Of a stretch of DNA of 64,000 nt, positions 30,448 through 43,800 are shown piece by piece. A model generated the notes under the pieces. It ran no database searches and was not told the origin of the DNA. It saw only the letters and a program-made list of their open reading frames with translations. A program made the translations under genes and the position numbers. The stretch is from Meandrina meandrites (taxonomy: Eukaryota > Cnidaria > Anthozoa > Scleractinia > Meandrinidae), in NCBI GenBank assembly GCA_963693305.1, contig OY855913.1, positions 6,199,201-6,263,200 on the forward strand, written 5' to 3'. Numbering within the stretch: the stretch's first letter is position 1; each line of letters opens with the position of its first letter.

Positions 30448-31955
30448 GCTTTCCGAAGTCTACCGTCAAATAGGCAACAGGCGTCTTCAATTCAATTCCA
30501 GCCTAATGATTGGCTTATGCTCCATGGCTTGTCAGTAGCCACAAGCCTTCCTCAGACATGTTTGGAAAAATCAATAAATTTAACTGGTTCTTCCAATCTT
30601 ACCAGATATTTACACAATTTTACCTTGACGCTTATAACCTACTAACTTTGTTGAGGAATATTCTTGACTTAGTGTCAAGGAGGAGACAGGTACCCGCTGT
30701 CTGTTGCTATTAGCTGTTCATATACATTTACCTCTCCTAATACAATCAATAAGTGTTTACTTAACAAATTGGATTATAAACATTTGTGACGCTCGAGTAA
30801 ACACGAGGATTTCTGCAACCTGTACCGAGATCCGGAAACTTCGACCATCATTAAAATTGAATGATGTTCTAGAAAAAATATGGCGGATTGATATCACGTT
30901 TGATCAACGCCCACGAATGTTCACTTTGTTGTAGCTTTTAAACACGAATTTTGAATTTTATTTTGGGTGGAAAGGATGGATAGCGTTTTACTGCCAATGG
31001 GTTAACGATTTAAGATCGGAATTCAAGGATGAAAGCGCGGAGCTACAAGTTAAGGTAAGATTGAAGGTAAACAGCCTGCGTCGCCACCGGCAATTTATTC
31101 TTATCATTGTCCACCAATGCGAGTGTGTAAATGTCAAAGAGTCTGACCCAAACAAGCTGATCATTTGCTGCTTCTCCGCATGAAATGAGAAGCTTTGAAC
31201 GGGAACAGCACTTCCAGGGAGATTTTTAGGGTTGTGGTGAATAATTTACCTTTGTTCGACCCAGCGAGACATAAGTAAGGGGGAGAACTTCTCGGCAGGT
31301 GTCTGCGTTCGTTCAGTGCTTACAGTATCCTTTTTTATAATACACTCCTGCACTCGTCTGTCTAACTCAATAACTGAGCCTTAAGTAAATAGCTTGTACT
31401 CGATTTTCATTGGCGTGGAACGTGTTCTAGAATGGTTGATCGAGTGATTTCTGGAGTTGCGGCGGAGATCAAAGTAGGCTAGAAGTAAAAAAAAAATCAA
31501 AATCGCCAAAACCTGAAAAAACTGAAAATACATTTTGTTGGCTTAATTCTCCCTAAGGATATATACTTATCGACTTTGGTGGATGTATGGCTCTGCTAAG
31601 CGTTGCTACAAATGATTTGCCAGAGAAGTAATGCCAGTATTGGCGCTTTTTTCCGTTTCTGAATCTTACGAGTAGCGAATGTTTTGTCTTCGAACCCTTC
31701 ACCACCTTAAAAGCTAATGGTTAAGTAGTGCAACGAATTAAAAAAGTGCAGTGAACTGAGCTTTTTTCCAAGAGAATCTGACGTCGTTTAACGCTATTAA
31801 ATGACTACAGCAATGTTTAGACTATAGTGCCTACTTCGTTGGGTGTCCTGTACAATAGCTCAGTCATCCCAAGGAAATTAGGTTTGTTACAATCCTTAAT
31901 ATTTTTTCCGTTTTTCTGTTACCTATCTAGATATCAAGGAATACACTAAAGCAAC
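30448..31955. other. intergenic and probable tetraspanin 5' region
   Basis: No coding exon recognised. A non-coding first exon for the tetraspanin may lie here, but I see no decisive splice or promoter signal. Confidence 0.3.
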
Positions 31956-33486
31956 ATGGAGGCAAAAGATATTATAAAATGGTCGATCCTGGGATTTTTC
32001 ATTCTGTTTCTTCTTACTGGGCTGTCATTGATTATTTTTGCTGTCACGGTTCCTACGCCATTCGGGGACTATTTAACAATGAAAGCAGCTGCTTTCCCCG
32101 TCAACTATGGTCTTAGAATCGGTCTTTTGATACTCATTCTTTTCATAGCAGCGCTTTGTTTCTTTGCCATAGCGAAGGAAAACAACAGATTGTTAACCCT
32201 AGTGGCTATTTTACTCATCATATTATTCTTGGTGGAGTTCATTATGGGAATCGTTTATTTCACGATGAAAAGTGAAGTGAAGCTAAATAAGAAAAAATTT
32301 AGCAATGGACAACAAATGATGGCTGAGTATGGACAGGACAAGAAAGTCACTGAAGCCATGGATCGAATTCAGCGAACTTACGCCTGTTGTGGGATCGTGG
32401 ACTATCGAGACTGGTTTACTTCAAAATGGGCGGCCGCTCAGGTTCGTGAAACAAATCTCTGTGGAGTTTCCAGCTTTAATACAAGTCCTAACCGAATTCA
32501 ATTCTATGGCTTTATTTTTAGTGTCAGCCCATCCCCTCTTTATACCCCAATTTCAATCTATTCTGTTAACGCCCTCCCCAGTGGCGGCGGATCCAGACCT
32601 TCAGGGCGGGGGCGCTTTTGAGCGTTTGACTATTAACGTTGAATTTTGCGAAGACAATCCCAGCAGTGCATAGAAAACGCGCTATTTCCAAAAGAAATAA
32701 GGAGGGGGGGGGGGGGGGGGGAGGGAGGGCGGGCCCCTCCTCTGGATCCGCCACTGCTTCGTACATTCCTTCTCCCCCTCCACTCCCCCTCCCGCCTCAA
32801 CATGCCACTCCGTGTCAACGGACCAGACTTATAAAATCATCGACTGACAACAACTTTTCACTGGACTCTAAAGATGGCTTCCTCTCAGGTTTATCCGTAC
32901 GTCAGTCAACAGCAAATAAAAGTTCTTTTCAGAACTAATCTCACCCAGCTGATCATCAAACCATTCACTAAATTATTTTGTGCACTTTTAACGGGTTGTA
33001 CTCTTGTTTCCCCAGGGCAAAAACAACCTCGTACCGACCTCGTGCTGTAAGTTCCCGACAGAGAATTGCGGAAATGACATGGACACAAAGAACCCAATGG
33101 ACTTCATCAATATATTAGGCTGCACGGGCTTAAATTTCTCCTACGATGACAAAATGAAAGTGGTGGGAGGGGTGGGCCTGGCTCTTGGCTTCCTCAACCT
33201 GTTTGCTTTGTTGTGTTGTATTATCTTCTGTTTCTGTTTCAACTCCGCGCGGGGACTGAGTCCAGTGGACGCTCTCAAGGGAGAGGAGCCTAATGACGAG
33301 GCGTCGTCGAGCTCATCGAAACAAGGCCGTCGACGTTCCTCCGCGCAAAGCACACCTGGCTCCTCGCGTCACCAACCCTCGAAAAAGGCCCTGCGTGCGT
33401 CGAAGGAAAAACTTAATGCAGACGACGATGATGAAGACTTACCTCCCGACGCGTATAAAGATTTACTTGATAAATCAAAAGAGTAG
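31956..33486 (+). CDS. tetraspanin, two exons
   Basis: Exons 31956-32441 (donor CAG|GTTCGT) and 33016-33486 (acceptor TTTCCCCAG), joined in phase 0, give 318 aa. There are four membrane helices (about 9-31, 53-74, 80-104, 209-236). The large extracellular loop has the tetraspanin signature: CCG at 144-146, PTSCC at 169-173 and a GC pair at 197-198, six cysteines for disulphides. A membrane-proximal Cys cluster flanks TM4, likely palmitoylated by family precedent. Tetraspanins organise membrane microdomains with integrins and other partners. The cytosolic tail of about 80 residues is unusually long, with a Ser/Arg-rich part (RRRSS) then an acidic end (DDDDEDLPPD). The subfamily is not resolved. 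Reading past the first exon runs into a G-run-bearing intron of 574 bp. Confidence 0.92.
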
Positions 33487-34193
33487 TGTTGTACTAATCC
33501 TGCGCGCTGGAATTCTGCTTTGTCAGCGATATCGAACACATATCAGTTATAGGCCTGTTCCATGGCGAGGGGATCTACCAGGCCACAAACTTTGCTTTGA
33601 TCTTTTCGCATGTGTTGACTTTTTCTTGACCGGAGTCCTCCATATTTTTGGCGAATACTAGTAACTAGGTACCATTCCCGGTTGGGGTCCAAAGCAAAGC
33701 CAATGACACCACGGCGAACCACCCAATATCGTAGCGGTATCGTATAGACTTGAAAAACAAGTATTGGTAAGAATGTCATCGTCATCATCATCAGAAACAG
33801 CTGCAGCAGCAGCATGATACAGTGTTATGTAACAAATAGTGCGAGGAGGCAAGAATGTCGAGCGAAACAAAACATCCTCGATCTTGTGTCAAACTACAAA
33901 GACTTAAGATAACTTGACAAGCCGGAATCTGTCATTCCCCCTACCCACCCCCCCCCCCCCCCCCCACTTCCTTACCATTGACAAAGAACAGTGTATATTT
34001 ATTTTTAGCTAGTTGTATTTAAAACAAATGTCACACTGGTTACCCTGTGACACAGAAATTCTCACCCGTTTGGAACACGGAACGATTTTTAACGGTATAG
34101 TACAGTTAAAATTTGTCTCGTATGGCGTTTAATTTTGCTGTATATATCAAAATTTTACATTCAGTTAATGGCACCATATAATGGCAAAAATAT

Positions 34194-34199
34194 AATAAA
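34194..34199 (+). terminator. poly(A) signal candidate for the tetraspanin
   Basis: AATAAA 708 bp after the stop. Between them lies a C-run of about 17 at 33950 and no ORF. Confidence 0.45.
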
Positions 34200-34644
34200 T
34201 AGCTTTTAATAGAAATTTATAGTCGTATTTCAGTTTGTATCAGTATCCGCTTTTATACAGAGCGTACTGAGCGCAAGTGTATTTTCGTGGGACTTGACGT
34301 AAAACGTGAAAATGACTGTTTTCTTCGTGAAACGTGATTTGCTAACTTATCATAAAATGTGTTTTTTTAGTCGCCCAACTAAGCTGAATTATCCAGACCT
34401 ATATAAACTTGTTAAGCCAAGACTTTTCATTTAGACCCCGAAGCAACAGACTGTTTAATGATCTACATGTGGGCAATGGCCACATAGCCATAGGTATATT
34501 CCTGTGCAATTTTTCGCCTGCAATTTCAATAATTTGTAATTTCCTCGTCCAGAAAACATTGCAGTTATGATCTGATCTACAAAAAAAATTAAAAAAAATA
34601 AAACGATAAAAAAAAAGAAAACTAGAAAGGAGGAAAAAAAGCAA

Positions 34645-34691
34645 TGCCGAGACCCGGGATTATTCAGAACTCATGCGAGTTCTCCGGATTT

Positions 34692-34742
<51 letters not shown>

Positions 34743-34747
34743 TCGGC
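34645..34747 (-). tRNA. tRNA-Phe(GAA)-like gene with 30-nt T-arm insertion (possible pseudogene)
   Basis: On the minus strand the acceptor strands GCCGAGA and TCTCGGC pair perfectly, with A as discriminator. The D arm, the anticodon stem-loop with GAA and the B box (GGTTCAAATCC) are all intact. The canonical length would be 73; here it is 103 because about 30 nt sit on the 3' side of the T stem. The insert contains a perfect hairpin, AGAACTC-GCAT-GAGTTCT, and ATCC occurs at both edges. Pol III promoter boxes are intact and a T7 run lies about 7 nt downstream (34633-34639), so it could be transcribed, but the T stem is split and a functional tRNA is doubtful. Confidence 0.75.
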
Positions 34748-34867
34748 TGTTGAATTTTCTTTATAAAATTTTGGTAATTTATACGTCATGTGAATAATTA
34801 GCCTGCAATGAGTCTGCGTTGTGTGTTGATTGAAGCCTCGCTTTCGTGTAATGAACACAAAACAAAA

Positions 34868-37800
34868 ATGGCGCTTCCGACATTACAACCGTACTGGATG
34901 AAAAACTACAAAAACAGAAATGAAGGGCTTATGGTTCGTAGAACACAATATGAAGCGGAAAGGAGAGAAGCTTGGGACAAAAATGCAAGATATTTTGATA
35001 GATCGAATGTGGAAACTACGAAGCAAAGAGTTTGGGGATCAAGACAGTCGTACGAAGACAGGTGAGCTTACAATCTTCCAACAGCTTTCATCTGCTTAAA
35101 TTGTGGATATTTTCTTTATCTTAAAGGAAGAGTTTAGCTTATGTTTTAATATTTACATGTATTATTCTTAAACTTTAATCAAGCCAGAGCTTATACGTAT
35201 TTCTTTTCCGTACAAGATCTGTTGCTGGCTGTAAACTTGCAGGCATCTCCTTGGTTACAAAATTCGTACCGTTACAATTAAATACAGGTTTAATACTCTT
35301 AATTCCTTCCTTTTTATACAATCTGTTAAGTAGAAGTTACGTTTAATAGAAATGTTAAGCGCTTTTTTTTTGCAAAGGGTAAAACTAATTTGTAAAATTT
35401 TTGTGGGAAGGTAAAGTCTGCATACGAGCCTAGTGGCCCATCAGGCCAGAGCTTATCCCGGTTTCAGAACCGACAAGGAGTATTCCTACTCCCCCCTGTA
35501 TGGGATTCTAATCCATTGCAAGGTTACCCCCCAACACTAAATTCGCCGGTACCCATTTATACACCTGGGTGAAGAGAGGGACTATGAGGGTAAAGTGCCT
35601 TGCCCAAGAACACAACGCAGTGCACTGGCGAGGGCTCGAACCCAAACCACTTGATCCGGTTTCCAGCACACTAACCATTAGGCCACTGCACCTCCCACCT
35701 GTGTGAAGGAGTGACTTCAAATTTACCGTAAAAATTCTGGTTATAAGGTCCACCCTTGTGAGACCCCCTGGAAGCAAAAAAATATATCCGGTTATAAGCC
35801 CCCCTCTACTGGATGACAGTACTGAATATGGCTAAATGTTGCTTTGTTGACTTTTTTAACTTAAAAACATATTTTGACCAACACTGCAATAGCTTGTTTT
35901 GAAATGTTGTTTTATTCGGTTTATAAGCCCCCCCCCCCCCCCCCCCCGAGATATAAGCCCCTCTGTTTAAAAGCCCACCCAAAACCCCTTATGAAGTTGT
36001 ATAAGCCCAGGGCTTATAATATATAATTTTAGGGTAAACTAGTTCCTAGACTAGTATTTTTTCCTGAGGTATTAAACTTTGTTCCAAATCAAGACACCTT
36101 TTAGTGGTGAAAAGATTTCTTTTTTGCTACCTGAGTGGTTAATATGTGGTTTTTTAGTCTCTAAGAGGATTGTGTATGGTTACCAAAATATTTTGTGCAT
36201 AATTATTTGCAGTCAGATGCAGATCATAAGGTGGCCTACACTATACATCTCACCTGATCTCCAGTCTGATCTCCATTGCCAGCACAATGGCAAGACTGCA
36301 ACTTATTACTATTTCTTTTTGCTGTAAGGCCACGTGTCCGCCTAAGTGACTATTTTGGTCAGACATGACATAACGTTGAATGTTACTTTTCATTCAAAAT
36401 TGTCACAACATAAAAGTACATAATTTCAAGAGAAGAAACATAATCAAATTATGATCTTGCTCATGTTACATAATTTACATGCAAATTCATCTGCAAAATG
36501 ATATTAATTAATAGTCAGGAATGTTTAAAAAAAATTAGCTGGACATGATTTCTGACTACTGTTAGGATTTTGCCAGACATGGGCACATTTTGGTCAGCCA
36601 TCGTAAGATGACTGACGGTTATTTCCAGTTCTGCAATGGTGATCTTAAATCAGGAGAGCATGGGTTCAAATTTCTTGCAGGTGAAAAGAATTTTTCTTTG
36701 CCTTGTTTAGTCTGTAAATTTCTTTTTGTGCTAAACATTAATGTTTTACTTTGCTAGCATGCAAGCACTTGATGGTTTGTTCAAGGAAGACATGAAGCAT
36801 GACAAGCAACAGAGATTAGAAGAAAGGAAAAGGAGATTGTCTGAAATGTTGCTCAAGGAAACCAAGGAATATGAGGTAACCTGAGTCAAACATTACCAAT
36901 AGTGATTGTAACAAAATTGAGAAATGGGCTGAATATTATGGTCTTTCCTAAGTATAAATTTGTATTGCGCATCCTTACTGCACATACAAGTATTGTAATT
37001 TCACACATGATTAATGGAGGCACGCATTAAAAAATGGCGACTTTTTTATGGCTGGAGTACCAGATTGAGCTTGCTAGAGACTGAGGTAAATTGTCATTTT
37101 CTTGTGAATGAGTATAGTGTCCTACATGTCTCATTTTCTTTCTTGCTTTTTCATGTGTTAGTGTACATGTACATGTACAGCATACATTTTACATTTTTAT
37201 TTAATTTCAAGAACTTGTTGGAAGTTGGGATTTCTCTCTGAAAGATTGTACCAACAGTACCTGGCTTCAAACATTTTTGACACATTTGTTTCATGAACTG
37301 TGTTCACAGGTCATGATAGCATATATTTCAGCACTCAAAAGAATTAATATTCTAAATGATTTCTAATACAAATCAGAATTGCTCACTTCTTTCCCAAAAT
37401 CTAAAGCAAACTTCAGAACTCTCTTTTTTTTGCTAACTGTTAGGAAGAGCTTAAAGCAAAAAGACTTGGTGGAGCTGGTAGACTCCTACAAATGAAGGAG
37501 AGGTTTGTGAATGTGTCATGCACTTTATCAACTTACATGTAACTTGCATGTACGCACTACATGAAGTACTTGAACTTTGAACTTTTGAGTTCTCTGCATG
37601 CTCATTTGTCACATATAACAAAAAGTCATTTTTATTGGAGCTCAATCCTGATAGCAAAAATAGAAACTATTTAATATTGTTCTTTGATAAAAAAAAGCTT
37701 CAAAGATTTCCTAACTTACTGCCCCATTCAATGAAATACACAACTCTGCTTAATGGATGCTTACAATTTTTTTCTGCCACCAATCATTGAAACTGACCCC

Positions 37801-40800
37801 TCAGGAAACAGAAGTTCATTAAGCAGGGGTTTCAATAAAATTTGAAGTAGGCAGCTGGTTAGAATAGAGTAGCCGACTGCATCAACAATGTTTGAAAGGA
37901 TCTTTCTCTAGTTTCTTCAATTTAGGGGAAAAAGTAGCCGACTTCGCCGAGCAAAGTAGCCAACACTTTTCGTCGGCCGTCGGTGCTTATTGAAAGCACT
38001 GATTAAGTGTTCAAAAGGTGACATCAGTTGGTTTTCAATCCATTCTGACGCATCAAAATTAATGTGTTCACCTAGTCATCTACATGTAGAATGTACGTGT
38101 ATTCTTGACTAACATATGACGTTAACTAAATACGTTACCTGAGTTTGGAGACAACTGAGTAAATTTTCACGTTTTCAGCAAAGAGGCAGAGATGATTGGC
38201 ATCAATCAAAACTGAACTTTTCATCTAGGCTATTTGCTCTGGAGGTCGTATGTAATTGATAATGACTGTAATTTACTTGTAAACATGTATTATTACAACT
38301 GAATTGATAATTGAAATGTACTTGCTTTCCAGAGCTGACGAACTTAAAGCTGATAAGGAGACTAGAAGGAAGGAGGTACATGCAATTCAAGATAATAATT
38401 ATAACATGTAGCTATTGTGCCTGAGTGTAATTTGTTAGGTTGTCATCGGATGCTGGAATTTTCAATTATGGATAGAAAGGCACTTTTGAAAATATTGGGG
38501 GATTTCTTAAACAAAGCTGGAGAACGCACAATGTACAGAGTGTTTTTCTATTTTCTCTGCAGATTGCTGAACAAAAATTGTATGAACACTGGAAACAAAA
38601 TGCTCCAGAACTTAGAGAGGTAACCAATGCAAACTGTCAATAAATTTGTAAACAATAGAAGTTGCAGAATACTGTTAAGTACCAGCAACTCTCCTGGCAA
38701 AAATATTGATAAAATTTCTCAGTTACGTGCAAATCCTAAAAGTAACTATGCCTGAGAATAATGACCTTAAACATAACTTGAAATGTTACAGTGCAAGACA
38801 GAACAATGGAACCTTCTCTGATGTTTGTTCTTGTTTTTTTATATAGTGTGTTTTATTGGGAACTAAACCATAGGTGCTTTGTATTTTCTGTGAAGACGAA
38901 TGGTGATTTGTAAAACTGGCTAGATTATTTGAAAACAATGAAATAATATCAACTGCAATATCAACTGCACCTGGTCTCCATCTACATGTCAAAAAAGAAC
39001 ATTAAGTACTCGTTGGCTCAAAGATATGAATTTTATGTTTGGGTGGCAAAAGCAATATCTCACTCATTCGCTGCGCTCACTCATGAGATATCGCTTCTGC
39101 CACTCAGACATAAAATTCATATCTTTGTCTTTGAGCAACTGTGTAATATCCTCCATGTATTATTATAGATTCAATTTTTTCAACGAAATGTCTGCTTTTT
39201 TTCTGAATATTCCATTTGTTCATTGTACATGTAATCTACAGGAAAGATTCATGAACCTGTATGCTGTACATAAATCCTAAAGAGCAGTCAATACAGTTTG
39301 TTATCTAGGTTTGTACATGATTGTTTCTCTTTTGATTCATTCAACTACAGATTGAAGCAGATCAGCTGAGGGAACATGTTGTACACAGCTGGGCTGATCA
39401 AGTGTCTGACAGAGAAGAGGTGAACCCTGTGTGAATTTATATTTTCTATCAATGCATTTTTAACCGTCGCAATAGTCCACTTTGGTTCTTACGAGTGTAA
39501 TGTTTTTTCTTTTAATTTAGAACCTGAAATCAGCAAGACAAGAAGACAGACGGTACATGTATAAATATTAATGTGTTGCATAGATACACTATGATTGGTC
39601 AAATAAAAAATGACAAGTTCGTTTTATATCTCCTTGAAGCATGCACCCTGCATTATGCATGCTTTCTAGTTTGTGAGTTGAGCATACACAGTTTCTTAGA
39701 CAAAACTTAATTTATAATTAAAATGAAATGGTCAACTTGCTCCTTCTGCATTCCTGAGTTTTTTTCAATTATTAAGGCTGCTCTTGGGACTTCTTTTAAG
39801 AACACTCACGATGCAAAGTGCAAGAAGCACTTGTGTGCACCTCATGCTTCTCAGTCTATGCACCCCACCTGTTCTTTAATAGAAATTAATTACTTTCACA
39901 GCATTATTGGGTATAAATTGCCGCAAGCTGAGGCCATAGGCCGAAGCTGCCTGCAATATACCCAATAATGCTGTGAACCAAAGTAAATTATCTGTTATAA
40001 TAATATTATTGCCCCTCCTAAAACCCTATTTTCCTCTCTCTGTAGTACATGGATGATTTCAGCTGCTTTGAATTGACATTTGATGATTTGGTATATTGCA
40101 GAGAGAGAACAATAGGATTTTAGGAGGGTCAATAATTAATAAAAATTCCTGTGTGCTTAATATTAACTGAACAATGCAATCGGGCATGTTAACTATTTCC
40201 TTGACAAAGTAACTTTTTAACCCTGTATGTTGTTAACAGATTAGATGCTGCTATGGAAAGAGAACGACTGTTGGCACTTGATAAAGAAAAAGCTAAAGAA
40301 GAAGCAAAGAAAAGGTTTGTAAATTGTAGTGAAACAGAATACCATTTTCATCTCTCTTAAAGCTATTTTATTTTTTTTCTCTTCAATTTATGCTCCCTTT
40401 AGTAGTTAAAAAGAACGTCCTTTCAGAAGACTAGCAGTATTGCAGGTGAAACATTGTAATCAACACCTCAAATTAAATTCATCATGAGACAAACATATAT
40501 TTAATAAACATTCAACTTTTCTATGTGAGAGGCAAGCTGGCCCAATGGTTAGTGTGTGGAACATCATCTGGATCAAGTGGTCCATGTTGATTTCAGGTCT
40601 GGTCTGGTCCATTGTAGCTGATTGGTCAATTTAGTCGTGTGATTTAGAAAACATGTCTCTTTAATGAAATCAACGAACTTTGTTTTTCAAGGGTGGACTG
40701 TGCTGTTGTTTATAATTATATTATTTATCTTTAGTTTAAAATGTTTCAAACCAGTTTGATTTTTATAAATTTACCAGGGAACAAGAGAACCTTGCTGAGG

Positions 40801-43800
40801 ACCTCAGACATCAAATGGAAGAACTGAAAATAAGAGAGGAAGAGGTACAGTGCATATTCATTCAGGAATATAAAAGTGTTTTTAATTTAAGTGTTTGCAA
40901 CTAGTCAGCTACAAGACTCATTCTACATTTTGTTCTAAAGAAGGTTATGGTGTATTAAAAACCATTGGATCTTAATCTGTTTAGCGTGAGCATACACGGA
41001 TCCAAAGCCTGACGGACTGTGCAAATGTCATCGCCATGAAGCAGCATAAGCATAAACCACTAACTGTTATTCTCAGATACATGTGCATGTCTCTTTTTGT
41101 ATGAAAATGGCATGACTTGCTACAGGGTGTAAGCCTTGATCATTTTAAGACTGCTTTACTGCAAGAAATGTACTTATTATCTTTCAAGCAATGAACATGT
41201 TAAATGGTTTGTTTATTGGCAGGCTCAGATGCTAAAACAAGAGCAAGAGGATTTGCTTAAAGAACAAAGGAAGCTTGAACAAGCAGTGAGCTTTCGTTTT
41301 TTGTGTGCATATGTCATTGAAAATGGAAATCAATGTGTTTACTGTCAGATCCTGTTTGCACAGTACTGTAATCCTGTGGTGCAAAATGGTGTTTGGCAAG
41401 AGAGAAAATTGGCCAGGCTTCTTGCCTCTGTGCTCAGTCTTGCAGGGATTAAGAGACAGGAGACTGCAAGGCAAGCAGTCTTAGCAAAAAATGTTATGTG
41501 AGCCTGGTGCCTTAAAGGTACATTGTGTAACAAATTATTTAGGAGTGACTGGTGTAGGTGAAGCTTAAATAAAGCGACAATAGAAAGTTAACAGGTTATC
41601 GTACTATTTAAGAAAATTAATGGGAGGGAGGGGAGGGGGTACTTACATGTTTTCGAGGGGTGGTGCTTATTTGCTATTTTGGCCAAGGGGGCGGGGGTGG
41701 GCACTTATTTGGGGAGAGCTTTTATTAGAGCGTGGCTGCTATATTCAAGGAAAATATGATGTTAATTTTGTAGACAGCCTGACGGTTGTCTTTTTATTTG
41801 ACCAGCACTGGCATGTGTTTTAGATAGTATGCTAGTTTCTTGGTGCATGTGTGTTAAGGATTTGCTACAGCCTTCATTCTTGTATGTTGGAATCTAGGAA
41901 GAAGACAGAAGGCTGTTAGATGAAGCAAGAAGAAAACGGGAATTTGGGTAAGACAGTGACAATGTTCAATTGAGTTCATATGTACTGTTAAATTTAATAT
42001 GTGGATTTCAATAATTAATGCATGCCATCTGACCAATACAATGTAATCTTGGCTGAATTCAGTAAAACATCAAATCATTTAGCCTCAGTGGAAGCCATCT
42101 TGATCTCTGAGAGAGATGTTGGTGAACTTGTGATATGCACTTTTTATCACTAGTATGGAATTTTCTGCTTGAATCTGATGTCTCTCTTGTGGGATATTTT
42201 TTTCCCTTGGACATGGAAATGAGCATGTGACAAGGGGGAAACAGGGTAGGCAGTCAGTCAGATAATCACTCAAAGTGGCACAAGTTCAATTCTGAACCCT
42301 TCGCTGGGAGTCAAGTACAATAGATTTTGAGTTTGTTGTTGGTTTTCACCTTACTATAAGGGATTTCTGAGGGTTCTCTTGTTTTTCTTTCTTCTACCAT
42401 CCCATACTTCTAACTTTGATTGAAGTCATTGGTTAATTATGGGACTTGTGGTCACCCTTGTATTCAAGGGAGACATGTTTCCTAAAACTATCATATATGG
42501 TTATGAATGGATTTCTAATGCCTCTTCATGTAACTTGTTAGGCGTGTCCTGATCCGTCAACACAAAGCTCAGATGAAAAGAAAGAGCAAGGAGATACAAG
42601 AGGCATTGGTAAGAAATGACTGTATACGTGTATGTTGTAGTTTTTGAAATTTATTGGTTTTCAGGTTTACATGTAAATCTATTTCCAACCTAGGCTAATC
42701 TGTGTCACCCTGAGCATAACAATTTATTGGGCTTCCTTTTAATGGATTCAAGTTATTTTATGTCATTGTAAAAGTGTTATCTTCAGGTTGAAGCAGATTC
42801 ATGTAGGTTGGAAACAGATTTAATCTGAAAACCAATTTAATTAACCTGCAACGTACACACTGGATTGTAGGTCCGTAATGCATACATAATGCCGATCGCG
42901 TATCTCTGTAGAGTTCTGTGTAAGTGTCTTACATTGATTATTACAGTCATTCTGGTAATGTAAAACAATTCATTCTAGGATCTCTATGTGTATATTGTAC
43001 ATCACTTGTAAACAAGTTAATGTTGTACACATTTACATAATAATTTATAATAATAATAATAATAATAATTTATTAATTTATAGTGCGCCTTTTAGCATGG
43101 AAATGATCAAAGGCGCATACATAAATTTATCTAACATCACATAATGTGGCATTTTATTTTGTGTCCATTAGGAACTTGATTTGAAGATTTTGGAAGCGTT
43201 AGCTCAGAAGGTAATCCTGTTGTATGTGCATTAAATGTTTACAGTGTATTTATTACAGTGTGACTTTTGAGACAGAACAGTTATGTGCGTACATGTTGCT
43301 GCAATCTGATTGGCTGAGCTATTGAACACTATCAGCCATTAGTGTGCAGTGGCTGAAGGTCGTCTACAGAATGGTGACATTTTCTCGTTTCTCCGAAGTC
43401 TGGGAGGAAGTTTAGAAACATTATTAGATAATTCAATTCCCGCGAAGACTAAAAGGAGGAAATTCACCGTTGCACGCGTTTAAAACGTTAATATTTCTGA
43501 ATAAACTGATGAGCGTGAGTTCACAACTGAAAGTTTCAAATTCACCTCAAGTTCAGCTCATAGAAATCTCGAGCTCATAATCTAATTGTTAAGTAGGGGA
43601 GAAATTTTATAATTTTGTGAACTAGCCTGCGAATACAGCCGCCTCTCCACGCTTCCACCCGCTTGCCGTGTTCGGAGAGGCGGCTGTATTCGCAGGCTAG
43701 TATCTAACTGGTTTCTTTGTTTTCTTCCCTTTTTTATCATCAGAAAGATCAAGATAAAGAACTTGAGACCTCAAGACGAGAGAAAGCAAGAGCAGATGCA

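Noticed and set aside
32442..32621. Read-through extension of the first tetraspanin exon
   Set aside because: It passes a good donor, lacks the second half of the EC2 loop and TM4, and enters a G-run intron.
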